A stretch of 64,000 nucleotides of DNA, taken from M3007 sp964539805. Lineage in GTDB: Bacteria; Bacteroidota; Bacteroidia; Chitinophagales; Saprospiraceae. A program made the position numbers and the translations under genes. The first letter of the stretch is position 1, and each line of letters begins with the position of its first letter. The stretch lies in contig CAZIKN010000004.1 of the NCBI GenBank assembly GCA_964539805.1, positions 51,075-115,074 on the forward strand, written 5' to 3'. Positions 1 through 9,113 of the stretch are shown here, in pieces. The notes beneath the pieces were generated by a model that made no database searches, was not told where the DNA came from, and saw nothing but the letters and a program-made list of their open reading frames with translations.

Positions 1-3000
1 GCACCATCTTGCCTTGAGGTGAGGACACTTGAATTGTTACCTGTTGCAAAACGGATGTTTTCTATTTTTGCCTCTCCTGCGTCCCAGTTGCAGTTGTTGT
101 TGTCGTCACTGAATGCAAACCCACTGATTCGGTTTCCGCCTTCTTCCGTGATGGTCATAAATTGTTTGGCGCTTTCGTCAAGGATCCGCTGTACATAACC
201 GGAAGGCCAGATGATTTCGATGGTGTCCACCGCATTGGATTGGCCCAGCCCGAAGTGCTGCCGCAGGCTGTTTTGACTGCCCAAGCCCTGTACGGGCAAG
301 ACTTCCCTGTATTGAGGGACGCCGTTGGCCACCACCTTTATTTTGGCTCCAATGGCCGATTTGTTGCTGTAGGCACCCACTAAGCGGATGTTGACAAAAT
401 TATGGTCGTTGTTGGTTTGGTTGCAATACAGTTCATTTTTTTGGTTGGAGTGCGTTGCCACAAATATATCGGTGCGCCCATCTTTGTTGTAGTCTGCCGA
501 AGCGGCACCCATGGCGTTTACAATATTCGCCGTGAGCAATTCCCCTAATTTTTGTGTAAAGGTCTCGTCGCCGTTGTTGAGGTAAAAATAACTCACGCCC
601 TCGTCATTGGTGACAAACACATCCAGGTCGCCGTCGTTGTCGTGGTCAATCCATGCAGCACTGTGCGTATCTGCTGCGGCATTGGACAAAATGCTGTTGT
701 TTACTTTTTGAAAGCTTCCGTTGCCTAAGTTTTTGTATAACAGATTGGGCTGTTTGGAGGCATTTAGCACCAAAATATCCATAAAACCATCATTGTTGTA
801 GTCGCCCCAGGCCGCGCCTACGCTGTTGCCCAAATCCGTGACCAGGGCACCTGTGTTGATTTTCTCAAATTGGCCGTTACCTAAGTTTTTAAAGAGGGAA
901 TTGGGTTTGTTTTGGCCATTGGGAATGAACACATCTACCAAGCCATCATTGTCGTAATCAGCCAGTGCCGGCATGGTGGATCGGTTGCTTTCCGACACAA
1001 TCGGGTTGTCCGTGATGCGGGTAAATGTGCCGTTGCCGTTGTTCCGGTACAATTGATGGAATTGTGTCTCAAAAAAATTGGTCACGATCAGGTCCAAAAA
1101 ACCGTCGTTGTCCATATCAAACCAGGCTGCCCCGTGGAAGTATTGCGGATCCGTGTCAATGCCCGAATTGGCGACCTCCGCGAAACTGCCGTTGTTGTTT
1201 TTGTACAGCCGGCTTCTACTACCCGTTGCGTTCACCACAAACACATCCGCAAAGCCATCGTTGTTGTAATCGCCCCAGGCAGTGGCAACCGTTTTTTCAT
1301 AAGTGTTCACCAATGGTCCCGCTGTTACCCTGGTAAATGAAGAGCCGTTGCTACTGTACAGGAGGTTGGGCTTGGCGGGGTCACGGTCTGTCACGAACAA
1401 ATCTTCCCAACCATCATTGTTGTAATCTACCCATGCGGCATTCCAGGAGTTTGTGGCCGTCTCTGTCAGAGGGCCCGACATACATTTGCCAAACAATAAC
1501 TGGGAGTTGTCGGCACTGTTGTTTTGTATGCCGCTGCTGATGGAGGATTGTTGGGTTTGGCCATTGACCTTCCCTGTCACTACGGACTCCAGCGTGATGA
1601 CCGTATTATTAGGTACCGGAGTGCCATCATTGAACGAAGGGCTGACCACCAGTTCTGTTACCACATTCACGCTGTTGTTGGGATTAATGTCAGGCAGGTT
1701 GGTGAAGGAAATGCAGGTGTTGGTGCTGCCGGGAGTAATCTGGCCGGAATAGGTCTGGTTGCCGATGGTCAATTCGGAAGAGATGGGAATGCCGCCGGAA
1801 CCAACCACCACCTCTACCTTGGGGTTGCTTATATCCTGGTTTTCAAGAATTAAGTTTGCCGCATAGGTGATGGTATCACCCGGAATGGCCGTGCTTTGCG
1901 ATGGGCCACCCGATTGCGAAAAGGATTTGTCCAGGGATGAACCGAAATACATCATCCAGTTGTCGTTGGTGTTGGCATTCATCACGGAAACATCGTGGTC
2001 AGCCGAAATCAGGATATAGGGCCTGTCCGGGCCGCTATCCGGGTTCCCGGTGCCGTTGTAAATACTTTTCCATTCCGCCTCGCTGAAAAAGGCATCCACG
2101 TAACGATTGGGTTGGATGGTGTAGCTGCGATTGATGATGGTGCCATTGGTTTTGGCATCTTTAATACTAATGTTTGTTGTCTGATTGCCCCCGTAGATAT
2201 AACAGTGGGTAAAATTGCCGCCAAAAAACTGGCCGGTAAAAGGATTGACGATATTCTGCTGCTTGGCCGGAGGCAGCATATAGACCAAAAACTCCTTGCC
2301 GCTGTCTGTCCCCGCCTCTGATGAAACCATAGACGCCATATCGGAAGTGCCGATGCTGCCCGTTTCCATCCAGTTACATTCAAAAACTGATACTTTTTTG
2401 CCGTTAGTGCAGGAAATCCTGAACACCGTAGGATAGGTGGCGTTGCCGTTCTTTTTGCCCACCCAGTCACCAGGCTTTTTCCGGTCCAAAGCCCAGGACT
2501 TTACATTGACCCAATTGCCGTTGTCATATCTTTCCAGCACTACATTATTGTTGTCATGCCAGGATACCACCCTTATTTCCTGCTCGCCATTGGACTGGTA
2601 AGGCACGGCGAAATAAAACAGCTCGCCGCTGGAGGATCCGTTGGAGGACGGCACATAGCCCCCGCCGTCGCGGGCATTGCCCCACAGTGCGCCATACTGA
2701 ACAGAGACTGGCTTGTTGGCCTCGATCATGTAAGTTGCACCTGTTTCCATCACATCCCTTCCATCCTGAAAATAGTGGATGATATCCTGCCCACGGTTTA
2801 GGGTGCGCTGTTTGACGATGGTTTTCTGCTCCAGGTCAATATTGGTAAACCCCGTGTTGGTGGTGGGCGTTGTGCTTATCCTGGAAAGGGTAAAAGTGGT
2901 GTTGTCCTCAAAAGCAAAGATGTTGATGTCGCGGTTTGAACTGGAGATTTTGGGCGCATAGATGATAAATTTTCCACCTAAGGAGCTCTTGTTTACGCTG

Positions 3001-3407
3001 GGCACAAAATCGTGCTGCCAATCGCTGTCGGTGGACATGGATGCAAACACTAAGTTCGAGCTCTGAATGGTGAAGAAATCCCCATCTCTTTTGAGCGTTC
3101 CGCCTGATGCATACTGGGCATCGTCATTGATGCCGTTGTCCTTGATGTATAACACATAAGACTGCCCGGCCATCAGGGTATCCGTTATGGTGTCGTCGTT
3201 GTCCCCGTCCGCGTTGTCATCCGTTATGGTGAACTGGGTGTTGTCGTAAATGGCCGTGACGATAAGCGCTACGTTCCTTTTCACCGCGTCATTGTTAGGC
3301 GGCAAATAAATGTTGAAATACGTAGAGGGCGCGCCCGTGGCTCCAAGAGAATGGATGCCAAGCACCCAAAGGGCGGCCATGATGAAAATGTATTTTTGTA
3401 TTCGCAT
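1..3407 (-). CDS. Secreted VCBS/FG-GAP repeat protein with ASPIC/UnbV-like region, 3' end cut by window edge
   Basis: Reading the minus strand from the ATG at 3407 gives an open frame of 1135 codons that runs off the left edge. It starts with a signal peptide (MRIQKYIFIMAALWVLG). Residues ~25-480 form a beta-rich region with a weak likeness to IgGFc-binding N-terminal domains (inference). A CARDB-like stretch follows, then from ~600 repeated calcium-loop motifs of the type WGDYNNDGFxDxFV, WxDxDNDGDLDVFV and SADYNKDGRTDIFV, diagnostic of VCBS/FG-GAP repeats. Near the end are IGAKIKVV, FGLGQS and DTIEIIWPSG, the ASPIC/UnbV signature. These proteins are usually exported surface proteins. A T9SS tail would be expected beyond the window but is not visible. 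The gene's start is certain; its end is not. Confidence 0.85.
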   Translation of the reverse strand, partial: MRIQKYIFIMAALWVLGIHSLGATGAPSTYFNIYLPPNNDAVKRNVALIVTAIYDNTQFTITDDNADGDNDDTITDTLMAGQSYVLYIKDNGINDDAQYASGGTLKRDGDFFTIQSSNLVFASMSTDSDWQHDFVPSVNKSSLGGKFIIYAPKISSSNRDINIFAFEDNTTFTLSRISTTPTTNTGFTNIDLEQKTIVKQRTLNRGQDIIHYFQDGRDVMETGATYMIEANKPVSVQYGALWGNARDGGGYVPSSNGSSSGELFYFAVPYQSNGEQEIRVVSWHDNNNVVLERYDNGNWVNVKSWALDRKKPGDWVGKKNGNATYPTVFRISCTNGKKVSVFECNWMETGSIGTSDMASMVSSEAGTDSGKEFLVYMLPPAKQQNIVNPFTGQFFGGNFTHCYIYGGNQTTNISIKDAKTNGTIINRSYTIQPNRYVDAFFSEAEWKSIYNGTGNPDSGPDRPYILISADHDVSVMNANTNDNWMMYFGSSLDKSFSQSGGPSQSTAIPGDTITYAANLILENQDISNPKVEVVVGSGGIPISSELTIGNQTYSGQITPGSTNTCISFTNLPDINPNNSVNVVTELVVSPSFNDGTPVPNNTVITLESVVTGKVNGQTQQSSISSGIQNNSADNSQLLFGKCMSGPLTETATNSWNAAWVDYNNDGWEDLFVTDRDPAKPNLLYSSNGSSFTRVTAGPLVNTYEKTVATAWGDYNNDGFADVFVVNATGSRSRLYKNNNGSFAEVANSGIDTDPQYFHGAAWFDMDNDGFLDLIVTNFFETQFHQLYRNNGNGTFTRITDNPIVSESNRSTMPALADYDNDGLVDVFIPNGQNKPNSLFKNLGNGQFEKINTGALVTDLGNSVGAAWGDYNNDGFMDILVLNASKQPNLLYKNLGNGSFQKVNNSILSNAAADTHSAAWIDHDNDGDLDVFVTNDEGVSYFYLNNGDETFTQKLGELLTANIVNAMGAASADYNKDGRTDIFVATHSNQKNELYCNQTNNDHNFVNIRLVGAYSNKSAIGAKIKVVANGVPQYREVLPVQGLGSQNSLRQHFGLGQSNAVDTIEIIWPSGYVQRILDESAKQFMTITEEGGNRISGFAFSDDNNNCNWDAGEAKIENIRFATGNNSSVLTSRQDG

Positions 3408-3580
3408 GATGAAATGTTTGCCCTCTCATGCCAAAACATATACCATTAGCGTAAAAAATTCATTTTCAATTATTTGTAAAATAGTATTTTATTATTTTTG
3501 TTCCATAAAATGGAAATTTTTCCATTAATGAAAATCGTCGGATTTGAATAAGGCAGTAAAAAACATTGATCATCAGCCCC

Positions 3581-4087
3581 TTCGCTGCGCTCTGGGTGAC
3601 ACAGCAGATTGGCTTTAATGGTTGTTTTGGCCATGCTTTTTCACAACAGTTTAGCGTTGTAAACAGGTTTTGGTTAAGCCAGTCACTAACGCTCAAGCGA
3701 CGTGTCATTCAGAGCGCAGCGAAGAATCCGGCCAAGCAGTAGATGGTCAGATGCCTAACCCAGACCCTTCGCTGCGCTCTGGGTGACACAGCAGATTGGC
3801 TTTAATGGTTGTTTTGGCCATGCTTTTTCACAACAGTTTAGCGTTGTAAACAGGTTTTGGTTAAGCCAGTCACTAACGCTCAAGCGACGTGTCATTCAGA
3901 GCGCAGCGAAGAATCCGGCCAAGCAGTAGATGGTCAGATGCCTAACCCAGACCCTTCGCTGCGCTCTGGGTGACACAGCAGATTGGCTTTAATGGTTGTT
4001 TTGGCCATGCTTTTTCACAACAGTTTAGCGTTGTAAACAGGTTTTGGTTAAGCCAGTCACTAACGCTCAAGCGACGTGTCATTCAGA
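3581..4087. repeat. 187-bp tandem repeat, about 2.7 copies, with inverted ends in each unit
   Basis: The same 187-bp unit begins at 3581, 3768 and 3955, and the third copy breaks off near 4087. Each unit opens with TTCGCTGCGCTCTGGGTGAC and ends with the near inverse CATTCAGAGCGCAGCGAAG, so a unit could fold into a long hairpin. The copies are nearly identical by eye, suggesting recent amplification. The end motif resembles dispersed intergenic repeats common in Bacteroidota, and a related element is at 59255-59343. The whole stretch 3408-4245 has no credible gene; short reading frames here are repeat translations. Confidence 0.9.
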
Positions 4088-4119
4088 GGAACCCGGCCAA
4101 AATCGGCCACCGAACCGGA

Positions 4120-4172
4120 AATGAACCATGTTGTAAAAAGTTGATATTCAATTTTTTACAACATGGTTCATT
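4120..4172. repeat. Perfect 20-bp inverted repeat (hairpin)
   Basis: AATGAACCATGTTGTAAAAA at 4120-4139 and its exact reverse complement at 4153-4172 are separated by a 13-nt loop. It lies 73 bp beyond the stop of the hybrid kinase gene on the minus strand. It could act as a terminator or RNA stabiliser, but no T-run follows on the minus strand, so it is recorded as a hairpin only. Confidence 0.85.
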
Positions 4173-4245
4173 AGGAGTGTAGCGAAGAATCCGGCTTAGC
4201 CAGATACAGGAGCAAACACCCTTAACGCTCGGGATTGGCGCAGCA

Positions 4246-7179
4246 TCATTTTTTTTCCTCCAATTCCCTCACCACCGCTCCCAAAACACCAATGATACTC
4301 CCTACCAATTGGCTTAGTTCCTGCCTTGATCCGGCTGCCAGATCGTACTTCTCCACTTTTCTGACCACTTCTTTTAGGGATTCTATGCCCATTTGGTCAA
4401 TGCTCGGCTTGATCTTGTGGGCTGTTTTTTGAATGGTTTCGAGGTCGTCATGGGCCAGTGCGGCTTCTAATTTGGCTGTGTTTTCCTTGGACAGCCCAAT
4501 AAAGATAGCGATCATTTTTTGGGTAAAGTCTGGATTGCCCCGGCTTATTTTTTCCAATTGGCCCAGGTCGTAAAGGGGCTTGTCGTGTTTTGTCTCTGAT
4601 TGGGTTGAGTCGGCCTGCAAAACATTATAGGCAAGGCTGAGCACGTGTTCTATTTTCCGGAAAAAATCCTGTTCATCGTAGGGTTTGGTGATAAAATCAT
4701 TCATACCTTTTTTGAGGTACAGGTCAATGTCATGTTTGAAGGCATTGGCCGTCAGGGCAATGATGGGCGTTTGGTTGTTGAGGGTTTCGCGGATAAAAGT
4801 GGTGGCTTCCACGCCGTCCATGACGGGCATTTGGATGTCCATCAAAACGATATCGAAGTTTTGTTCCCTGATGCGCTCGGTCGCGATCAGCCCATTTTCG
4901 GCTTCCGTGGTTTCAAACCCAAGATAATCAAGGCTTTGGATAGCGATAAAGCGGTTCATCTCATTGTCCTCCACGAGCAATGCCTTTTTGCCCTTGAAGG
5001 TTCCTTCCTTGATTTGTTGGCTTTTGCTCACCAAACTGTCGGGATTCCCGACGGGGAAGCTCAACTCAAAACGACAATTAGTGCCCTCGTTTTTGGTGCT
5101 TTGTACCTCCATTTTGCCGCCCATGAGTTGGATCAGGTCGTGTGAAATGGCCATGCCCAAGCCGGTGCCCTCATATTTGCGGTTGGAGCTGTTGTGTTCC
5201 TGCGAGAATTTGTCAAAAATGCGCGAGACAAAATCTTCCGACATGCCGATGCCCGTATCACTTACCTCAAAGCACAGTTTTTGGGTTTCCGGGCTTTCTT
5301 CCAGCAGGTCAACGGATAGTTTGATGTTGCCTTTTTGGGTAAATTTTACGGCATTCCCGACAAGGTTGATGAGTACTTGCCTCAATCGGGTTTCATCGCC
5401 TTTGAGCACGGGTTTTATATCAGGGCTAACATTTAGTTTGAACTCAAGGTTCTTGTCGCGCGCCTGCGAGTACATGATGGAGTGTACATTGTAGGCCAAG
5501 GCGCTTGGGCTGAAGGCTTCCTGCACTATTTCCATATCGCCGGATTCTATTTTGGCAATATCCAGCACATTGTTCAGAATGGTCAGCAGGTGCTTGGCGG
5601 AGCTTTCGGATTGTTTGACGTAAAAATGCTGGTCGGTGGTGAGGTTTTCCTTGGTGAGCTGCCGGATCATGCCGATGATGACATTCAGTGGTGTCCTTAT
5701 TTCATGGCTCATATTGGCCAGAAAAAGTTCTTTGGCCTTGGCGGCGGCCTCCGCAAAGGTTTTGGCCTTGGCCAATTCCTGCTCCAACCTTTTTTGCGCC
5801 GTGATGTCCAAATGAATGCCAATGCTCCCGATCAATTGCCCTTTGTCATTGTACTGGGGCGCGCCACTGATAAACCACCAATGGGGCTGCCCGTTTTTGT
5901 CGGACACCTGTATTTCATAGCTATCCGAGACGGCCTTTTGCCGTTGTTCATTTTTGTCATAAACGGTCTGTCTGTTATGCTCGGCCACGAATAGTTCTGC
6001 TGCGCGTTGGCCTTTGAGTTCTTCGAGGGAGTAGCCTGACATGTCGCAAAAGCTCTGGTTGGCGTACTGAATCACATCATTGAGGTTCACTTCCAGCAGG
6101 CCAAGGTTCATATTGGCGATGATGTTGCGGTATTTTTCCTCTTGAAGGCGGAGCTGGTTGTCCCATTTTTGCCGGTTGCGGATGTTGATGAGCATCTGGC
6201 CAAAAAGGAACAACAGCCTTTTTTCCTTTTCGCTGTAGTCGTAATGTTTTTTGACGGAATCAAAACCCACAAAACCGATCAGTTCCTCGCCATCTAAGAG
6301 CGGAATAGCGATGAGGCTCTTGATGCCCTGCGGCTCCAGCACGGATTTCAGGCCGCCCTCGCCGTCATCTTCCAGTGCTGATACGTCCGGGATGTAAAAG
6401 GCTTCCCCCTTTTGGTGCTGCTCCACCCATTGCGGGAAATATTCGATGGGAATTTGCTGGAGATGGTCTATTTCAGGGCTTACACCCTCATTGCACCACT
6501 CGTAGGTGTTGGAGGTACTGCCTTTTTCAAAATCATAATCAAAGATATAGGCCCTGTCCGAGGAAACAAAAAGACCCATCTTTGCCAATGACTTGTTGAT
6601 GGTGTTTTCTACGTCTTTGGGGTCAAGGTTGATGTAGGTGGACGCAATATCAATCAGGACTTCCTGCAATTTGAGTTCCTGATCCAATTCTGTATTGGAT
6701 TTTTTGATGAGTGCTGATTGTTTGTCAATTTTCGTCAACAGGTCTTTCAGTTCCGTTTTGTGTATTTCCGATTGTTTGAGCACATGCAGGAAGTCAAACG
6801 TAGGGTCATGGGCCGAAAAATCGTTGATGGTCAGTTTGTAGGGCTTGAGCTGTTCAATGTCCATCACCCACAGGCTGCTTAGGTACACCATGGCCGTTTG
6901 GTCAGGCGACAAGCGGAATTGCCCTCTGAACAACAGCTCGCTTTCTATGTGTTTGATGTAAAAAGCCATGTTATTTGCGGCAGAAATGGCCTCAAAATCA
7001 AGGCTTTCCAAGTAGGGCCTTTGTATTTGAAAATGCTCCAATAACGCAGATTCCTCTATATTGCCTGTTATTTTTTGTAAACTCTGGCCCTGTTTCCGGA
7101 TGTGCAATGAGCGGTCCAAAATGATGGCAAAAGGGAATACCTCTAAAAGAACATCAAAACTGCTTACAAATTTTTCCAT
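4246..7179 (-). CDS. H-NOX-associated hybrid sensor histidine kinase (HNOBA-GAF-PAS-HisKA-HATPase-REC-HPt)
   Basis: A 977-residue soluble hybrid kinase. Residues ~8-140 look like an HNOBA domain (FPFAIILDRSLHIRKQGQSL), the partner domain of haem H-NOX proteins. A coiled coil (~140-175), GAF (~175-335) and PAS (~345-465) follow. The HisKA box has SHEIRTP with His492. The HATPase shows N609, DTGIG 641-645 and GTGLG 671-675. The receiver has phospho-acceptor Asp781 (LMDIQMP). A C-terminal HPt has AHKIKPS with His921. All phosphorelay residues are present. The start overlaps the H-NOX gene by 16 nt, so the two are probably translationally coupled. The likely role is to relay the H-NOX ligand state to the operon's response regulator through Asp781 and His921. 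Domain calls are firm; NO as the signal is inferred from the partner family. Confidence 0.93.
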   Translation of the reverse strand: MEKFVSSFDVLLEVFPFAIILDRSLHIRKQGQSLQKITGNIEESALLEHFQIQRPYLESLDFEAISAANNMAFYIKHIESELLFRGQFRLSPDQTAMVYLSSLWVMDIEQLKPYKLTINDFSAHDPTFDFLHVLKQSEIHKTELKDLLTKIDKQSALIKKSNTELDQELKLQEVLIDIASTYINLDPKDVENTINKSLAKMGLFVSSDRAYIFDYDFEKGSTSNTYEWCNEGVSPEIDHLQQIPIEYFPQWVEQHQKGEAFYIPDVSALEDDGEGGLKSVLEPQGIKSLIAIPLLDGEELIGFVGFDSVKKHYDYSEKEKRLLFLFGQMLINIRNRQKWDNQLRLQEEKYRNIIANMNLGLLEVNLNDVIQYANQSFCDMSGYSLEELKGQRAAELFVAEHNRQTVYDKNEQRQKAVSDSYEIQVSDKNGQPHWWFISGAPQYNDKGQLIGSIGIHLDITAQKRLEQELAKAKTFAEAAAKAKELFLANMSHEIRTPLNVIIGMIRQLTKENLTTDQHFYVKQSESSAKHLLTILNNVLDIAKIESGDMEIVQEAFSPSALAYNVHSIMYSQARDKNLEFKLNVSPDIKPVLKGDETRLRQVLINLVGNAVKFTQKGNIKLSVDLLEESPETQKLCFEVSDTGIGMSEDFVSRIFDKFSQEHNSSNRKYEGTGLGMAISHDLIQLMGGKMEVQSTKNEGTNCRFELSFPVGNPDSLVSKSQQIKEGTFKGKKALLVEDNEMNRFIAIQSLDYLGFETTEAENGLIATERIREQNFDIVLMDIQMPVMDGVEATTFIRETLNNQTPIIALTANAFKHDIDLYLKKGMNDFITKPYDEQDFFRKIEHVLSLAYNVLQADSTQSETKHDKPLYDLGQLEKISRGNPDFTQKMIAIFIGLSKENTAKLEAALAHDDLETIQKTAHKIKPSIDQMGIESLKEVVRKVEKYDLAAGSRQELSQLVGSIIGVLGAVVRELEEKK

Positions 7180-7715
7180 GTCACTTTGATAATTTCATGG
7201 GTGTCCTCTCCCGGCACCGATGCTAAATGTTCTGTTTCGACGGGTGTGGAAAAAAACTGGCCTAAACCGGAGATCAGGCCATACACAAAGGCCGTAAGCC
7301 CTTTGCGTTTGGAAAAATAATGCAGGTGCAGGGTGTTGTCCTGCACATTGGAGACCTTGAATTCCGGTGGGGTCAATTTTGGGTACATCATCATTACCCT
7401 GTTGTGGAAGGAAGGCAGGTTCAGCAGGAAGGTTTTGAAGTTTTCGCCGCCACTTTCCAACAAATAACCGTAGTGGTTTTTCCCCGTGTGAAGGATCCAC
7501 CATTCACCAAAGGTTTTTAACACATCATCTACGGAAATACCCAATTCCTCGGCAATGCTTTGGGCCAGGATATAGGTTACCGAATCATCATAACTTTCGC
7601 TGCTGATAAAGTATTCAATATTGATGTTGTTTCGGGACTTTATGTCCTCCCATTTTTGTTGCCCATAATGGTGCACTACCAATTCTTCAATAGATTTGTT
7701 GACAATTCCGTACAT
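7164..7715 (-). CDS. H-NOX haem nitric oxide/oxygen-binding protein
   Basis: At 183 residues it matches the usual H-NOX length. It opens with MYGIVNKSIEELV, typical of the family. His104 (PSFHNR) is the expected proximal haem ligand. Y133-x-S135-x-R137 (YFSKR) is the YxSxR haem-propionate clamp, and PPEF near 116-119 is the conserved proline segment. I see no obvious distal-pocket tyrosine, which would favour NO over O2 binding; this is inference. It sits between a sigma-54 response regulator (6-nt gap upstream) and an HNOBA hybrid kinase (16-nt overlap downstream). Bacterial H-NOX proteins are known to bind ferrous-haem NO and modulate a cognate kinase. Expected to be cytosolic. Confidence 0.95.
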   Translation of the reverse strand: MYGIVNKSIEELVVHHYGQQKWEDIKSRNNINIEYFISSESYDDSVTYILAQSIAEELGISVDDVLKTFGEWWILHTGKNHYGYLLESGGENFKTFLLNLPSFHNRVMMMYPKLTPPEFKVSNVQDNTLHLHYFSKRKGLTAFVYGLISGLGQFFSTPVETEHLASVPGEDTHEIIKVTWKNL

Positions 7716-7721
7716 GATTAA

Positions 7722-9077
7722 TTATAGTTTGATTTCCCCGCTTTTCAGCATATTATAAATTTTTGACTTGCCGATGTCCAATTTTTCGGCCACCAAGACC
7801 ACGTTTCCATCATATTTTTGGAGGAAATGTGTGATGATCTCCATTTCGTATTCCCTCAGCGTCCTTTCGTCATTGGAATAGGCTTTGGTGCTCCCGATCT
7901 CATAAAACGTCAGGTCATCTGCCTTAATCTCCTTGCCCTCGGCCATGACGCAGGCCAGGTCAATGACGGCCTTTAACTCCCTGACATTGCCCGGCCAGCC
8001 GTATTTTCTCAATTTGGTTTTGGCGGGTTCGCTGAGCGCCAACGCTTTGGTCTTGTTGATTTTGGCATAATCTTCCATAAAATGCTTGGCCAAAATGATG
8101 ACATCGTTGTCGCGGTTGCGCAAAGGGGGCAGTTCAATGGGCAGGCCCACGATGCGGAAGAACAAATCCTCCCGAAAGCGGCCCTGTTTCACTTCCTCGG
8201 CTAAGTTTTTATGGGTGGCCGTGATCAGCCTGATGTCCACTTTTACGGGTTTGTTGCCGCCCACGCGCACGACTTCGCGTTCCTGGATCACCCTTAGCAA
8301 TTTGCTTTGCAGGGCCGGATCCAACTCGCCGATTTCGTCCAAAAAAAGAGTGCCGCCTTGAGCCTCCTCAAACTTTCCGATTTTCGCACCCATTGCTCCC
8401 GTAAAAGCTCCTTTTTCATGGCCAAACAATTCACTTTCGGCCAGTTCCTTGGGTATGGCGCCCATGTTGACGGCCACAAAAGGTTTTTTCTTTCTTTCAC
8501 TGTTGAAATGGATGGCCTTGGCATATACTTCTTTACCCGTGCCCGTTTCGCCGGTGAGCGACACATTAATATTGGTGTTCACGGCTTTTTGCAGCAGGGT
8601 AAAGGTCTTTTTGATGGCTTCACTTTGCCCGATTATGGTGTTTTCGAAACTGTATTTTTGGCCAAGTTGAACCTTCAGTTCTTCAACTTCCTGCCGCAGA
8701 TGGATATTTTCCCTGATCTGTATGACGGATTTCCACAATTGCTCCCTTGTGTGCTCGTCTTTGATGATATAGTCCTTGGCACCCGCCTTGAGCAATTCCA
8801 CAGCTACGCTGATTTGTTCCTGGGCGCTGATGACAATGACGGGAAGCAATTTGTTGCGCACCTGGATTTCCTTCAGCAGCTTGTCGCCGCTGATGTCCGG
8901 CAAGCCAAAATCCAGGCACACCAAATCCGGTTTTTCGTGCAGGTGGTTCAACAATTCTTTGCCGGTGGTAAACAGGGACAGCTCGTATTCCGGGTTCATG
9001 CCCAGTTGATGTTTGAGTATCTGCCCGTACCAGGGGTCGTCCTCAACAATGAATATTTTGAAATGGCGATTAAGCAT
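7722..9077 (-). CDS. NtrC-family sigma-54-dependent response regulator
   Basis: Receiver, AAA+ and Fis-type HTH in the standard order. The ATG at 9077 (MLNRHFKIFIVEDD) is preferred to the in-frame ATG at 9104, because receivers begin a few residues before the beta-1 strand and a promoter-like box lies between the two. In 451-residue numbering the phospho-acceptor is Asp56 (CLDFGLPD), Walker A is GETGTGKE (~176-183), the sigma-54 contact loop GAFTGA (~223-228) is intact, Walker B is FLDEIGE, and a short Fis-type HTH ends the protein (KLDIGKSKIYNMLK). It is the first gene of the operon with the H-NOX and kinase, so it is the likely output. Targets are unknown and should have -24/-12 promoters. 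Confidence 0.94.
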   Translation of the reverse strand: MLNRHFKIFIVEDDPWYGQILKHQLGMNPEYELSLFTTGKELLNHLHEKPDLVCLDFGLPDISGDKLLKEIQVRNKLLPVIVISAQEQISVAVELLKAGAKDYIIKDEHTREQLWKSVIQIRENIHLRQEVEELKVQLGQKYSFENTIIGQSEAIKKTFTLLQKAVNTNINVSLTGETGTGKEVYAKAIHFNSERKKKPFVAVNMGAIPKELAESELFGHEKGAFTGAMGAKIGKFEEAQGGTLFLDEIGELDPALQSKLLRVIQEREVVRVGGNKPVKVDIRLITATHKNLAEEVKQGRFREDLFFRIVGLPIELPPLRNRDNDVIILAKHFMEDYAKINKTKALALSEPAKTKLRKYGWPGNVRELKAVIDLACVMAEGKEIKADDLTFYEIGSTKAYSNDERTLREYEMEIITHFLQKYDGNVVLVAEKLDIGKSKIYNMLKSGEIKL

Positions 9078-9090
9078 ATCTATAGACCGC

Positions 9091-9098
9091 CAAAGATA
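9091..9098 (-). promoter_or_regulatory. Possible -7 box (TATCTTTG) of the H-NOX operon
   Basis: On the minus strand TATCTTTG fits the Bacteroidota TAnnTTTG consensus and lies 13 nt upstream of the ATG at 9077. I find no clear TTTG -33 partner. If real, the 5' leader is very short and the ATG at 9104 cannot be used. Confidence 0.3.
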
Positions 9099-9113
9099 TG
9101 CCAAATATTTGTG

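Noticed and set aside
912..2321. Several plus-strand frames of 60-140 codons at the left end
   Set aside because: They are antisense to the VCBS/FG-GAP gene that reads continuously on the minus strand from 3407.
3581..4087. CRISPR-like array
   Set aside because: Units are 187 bp, contiguous and without variable spacers; no cas genes are present.
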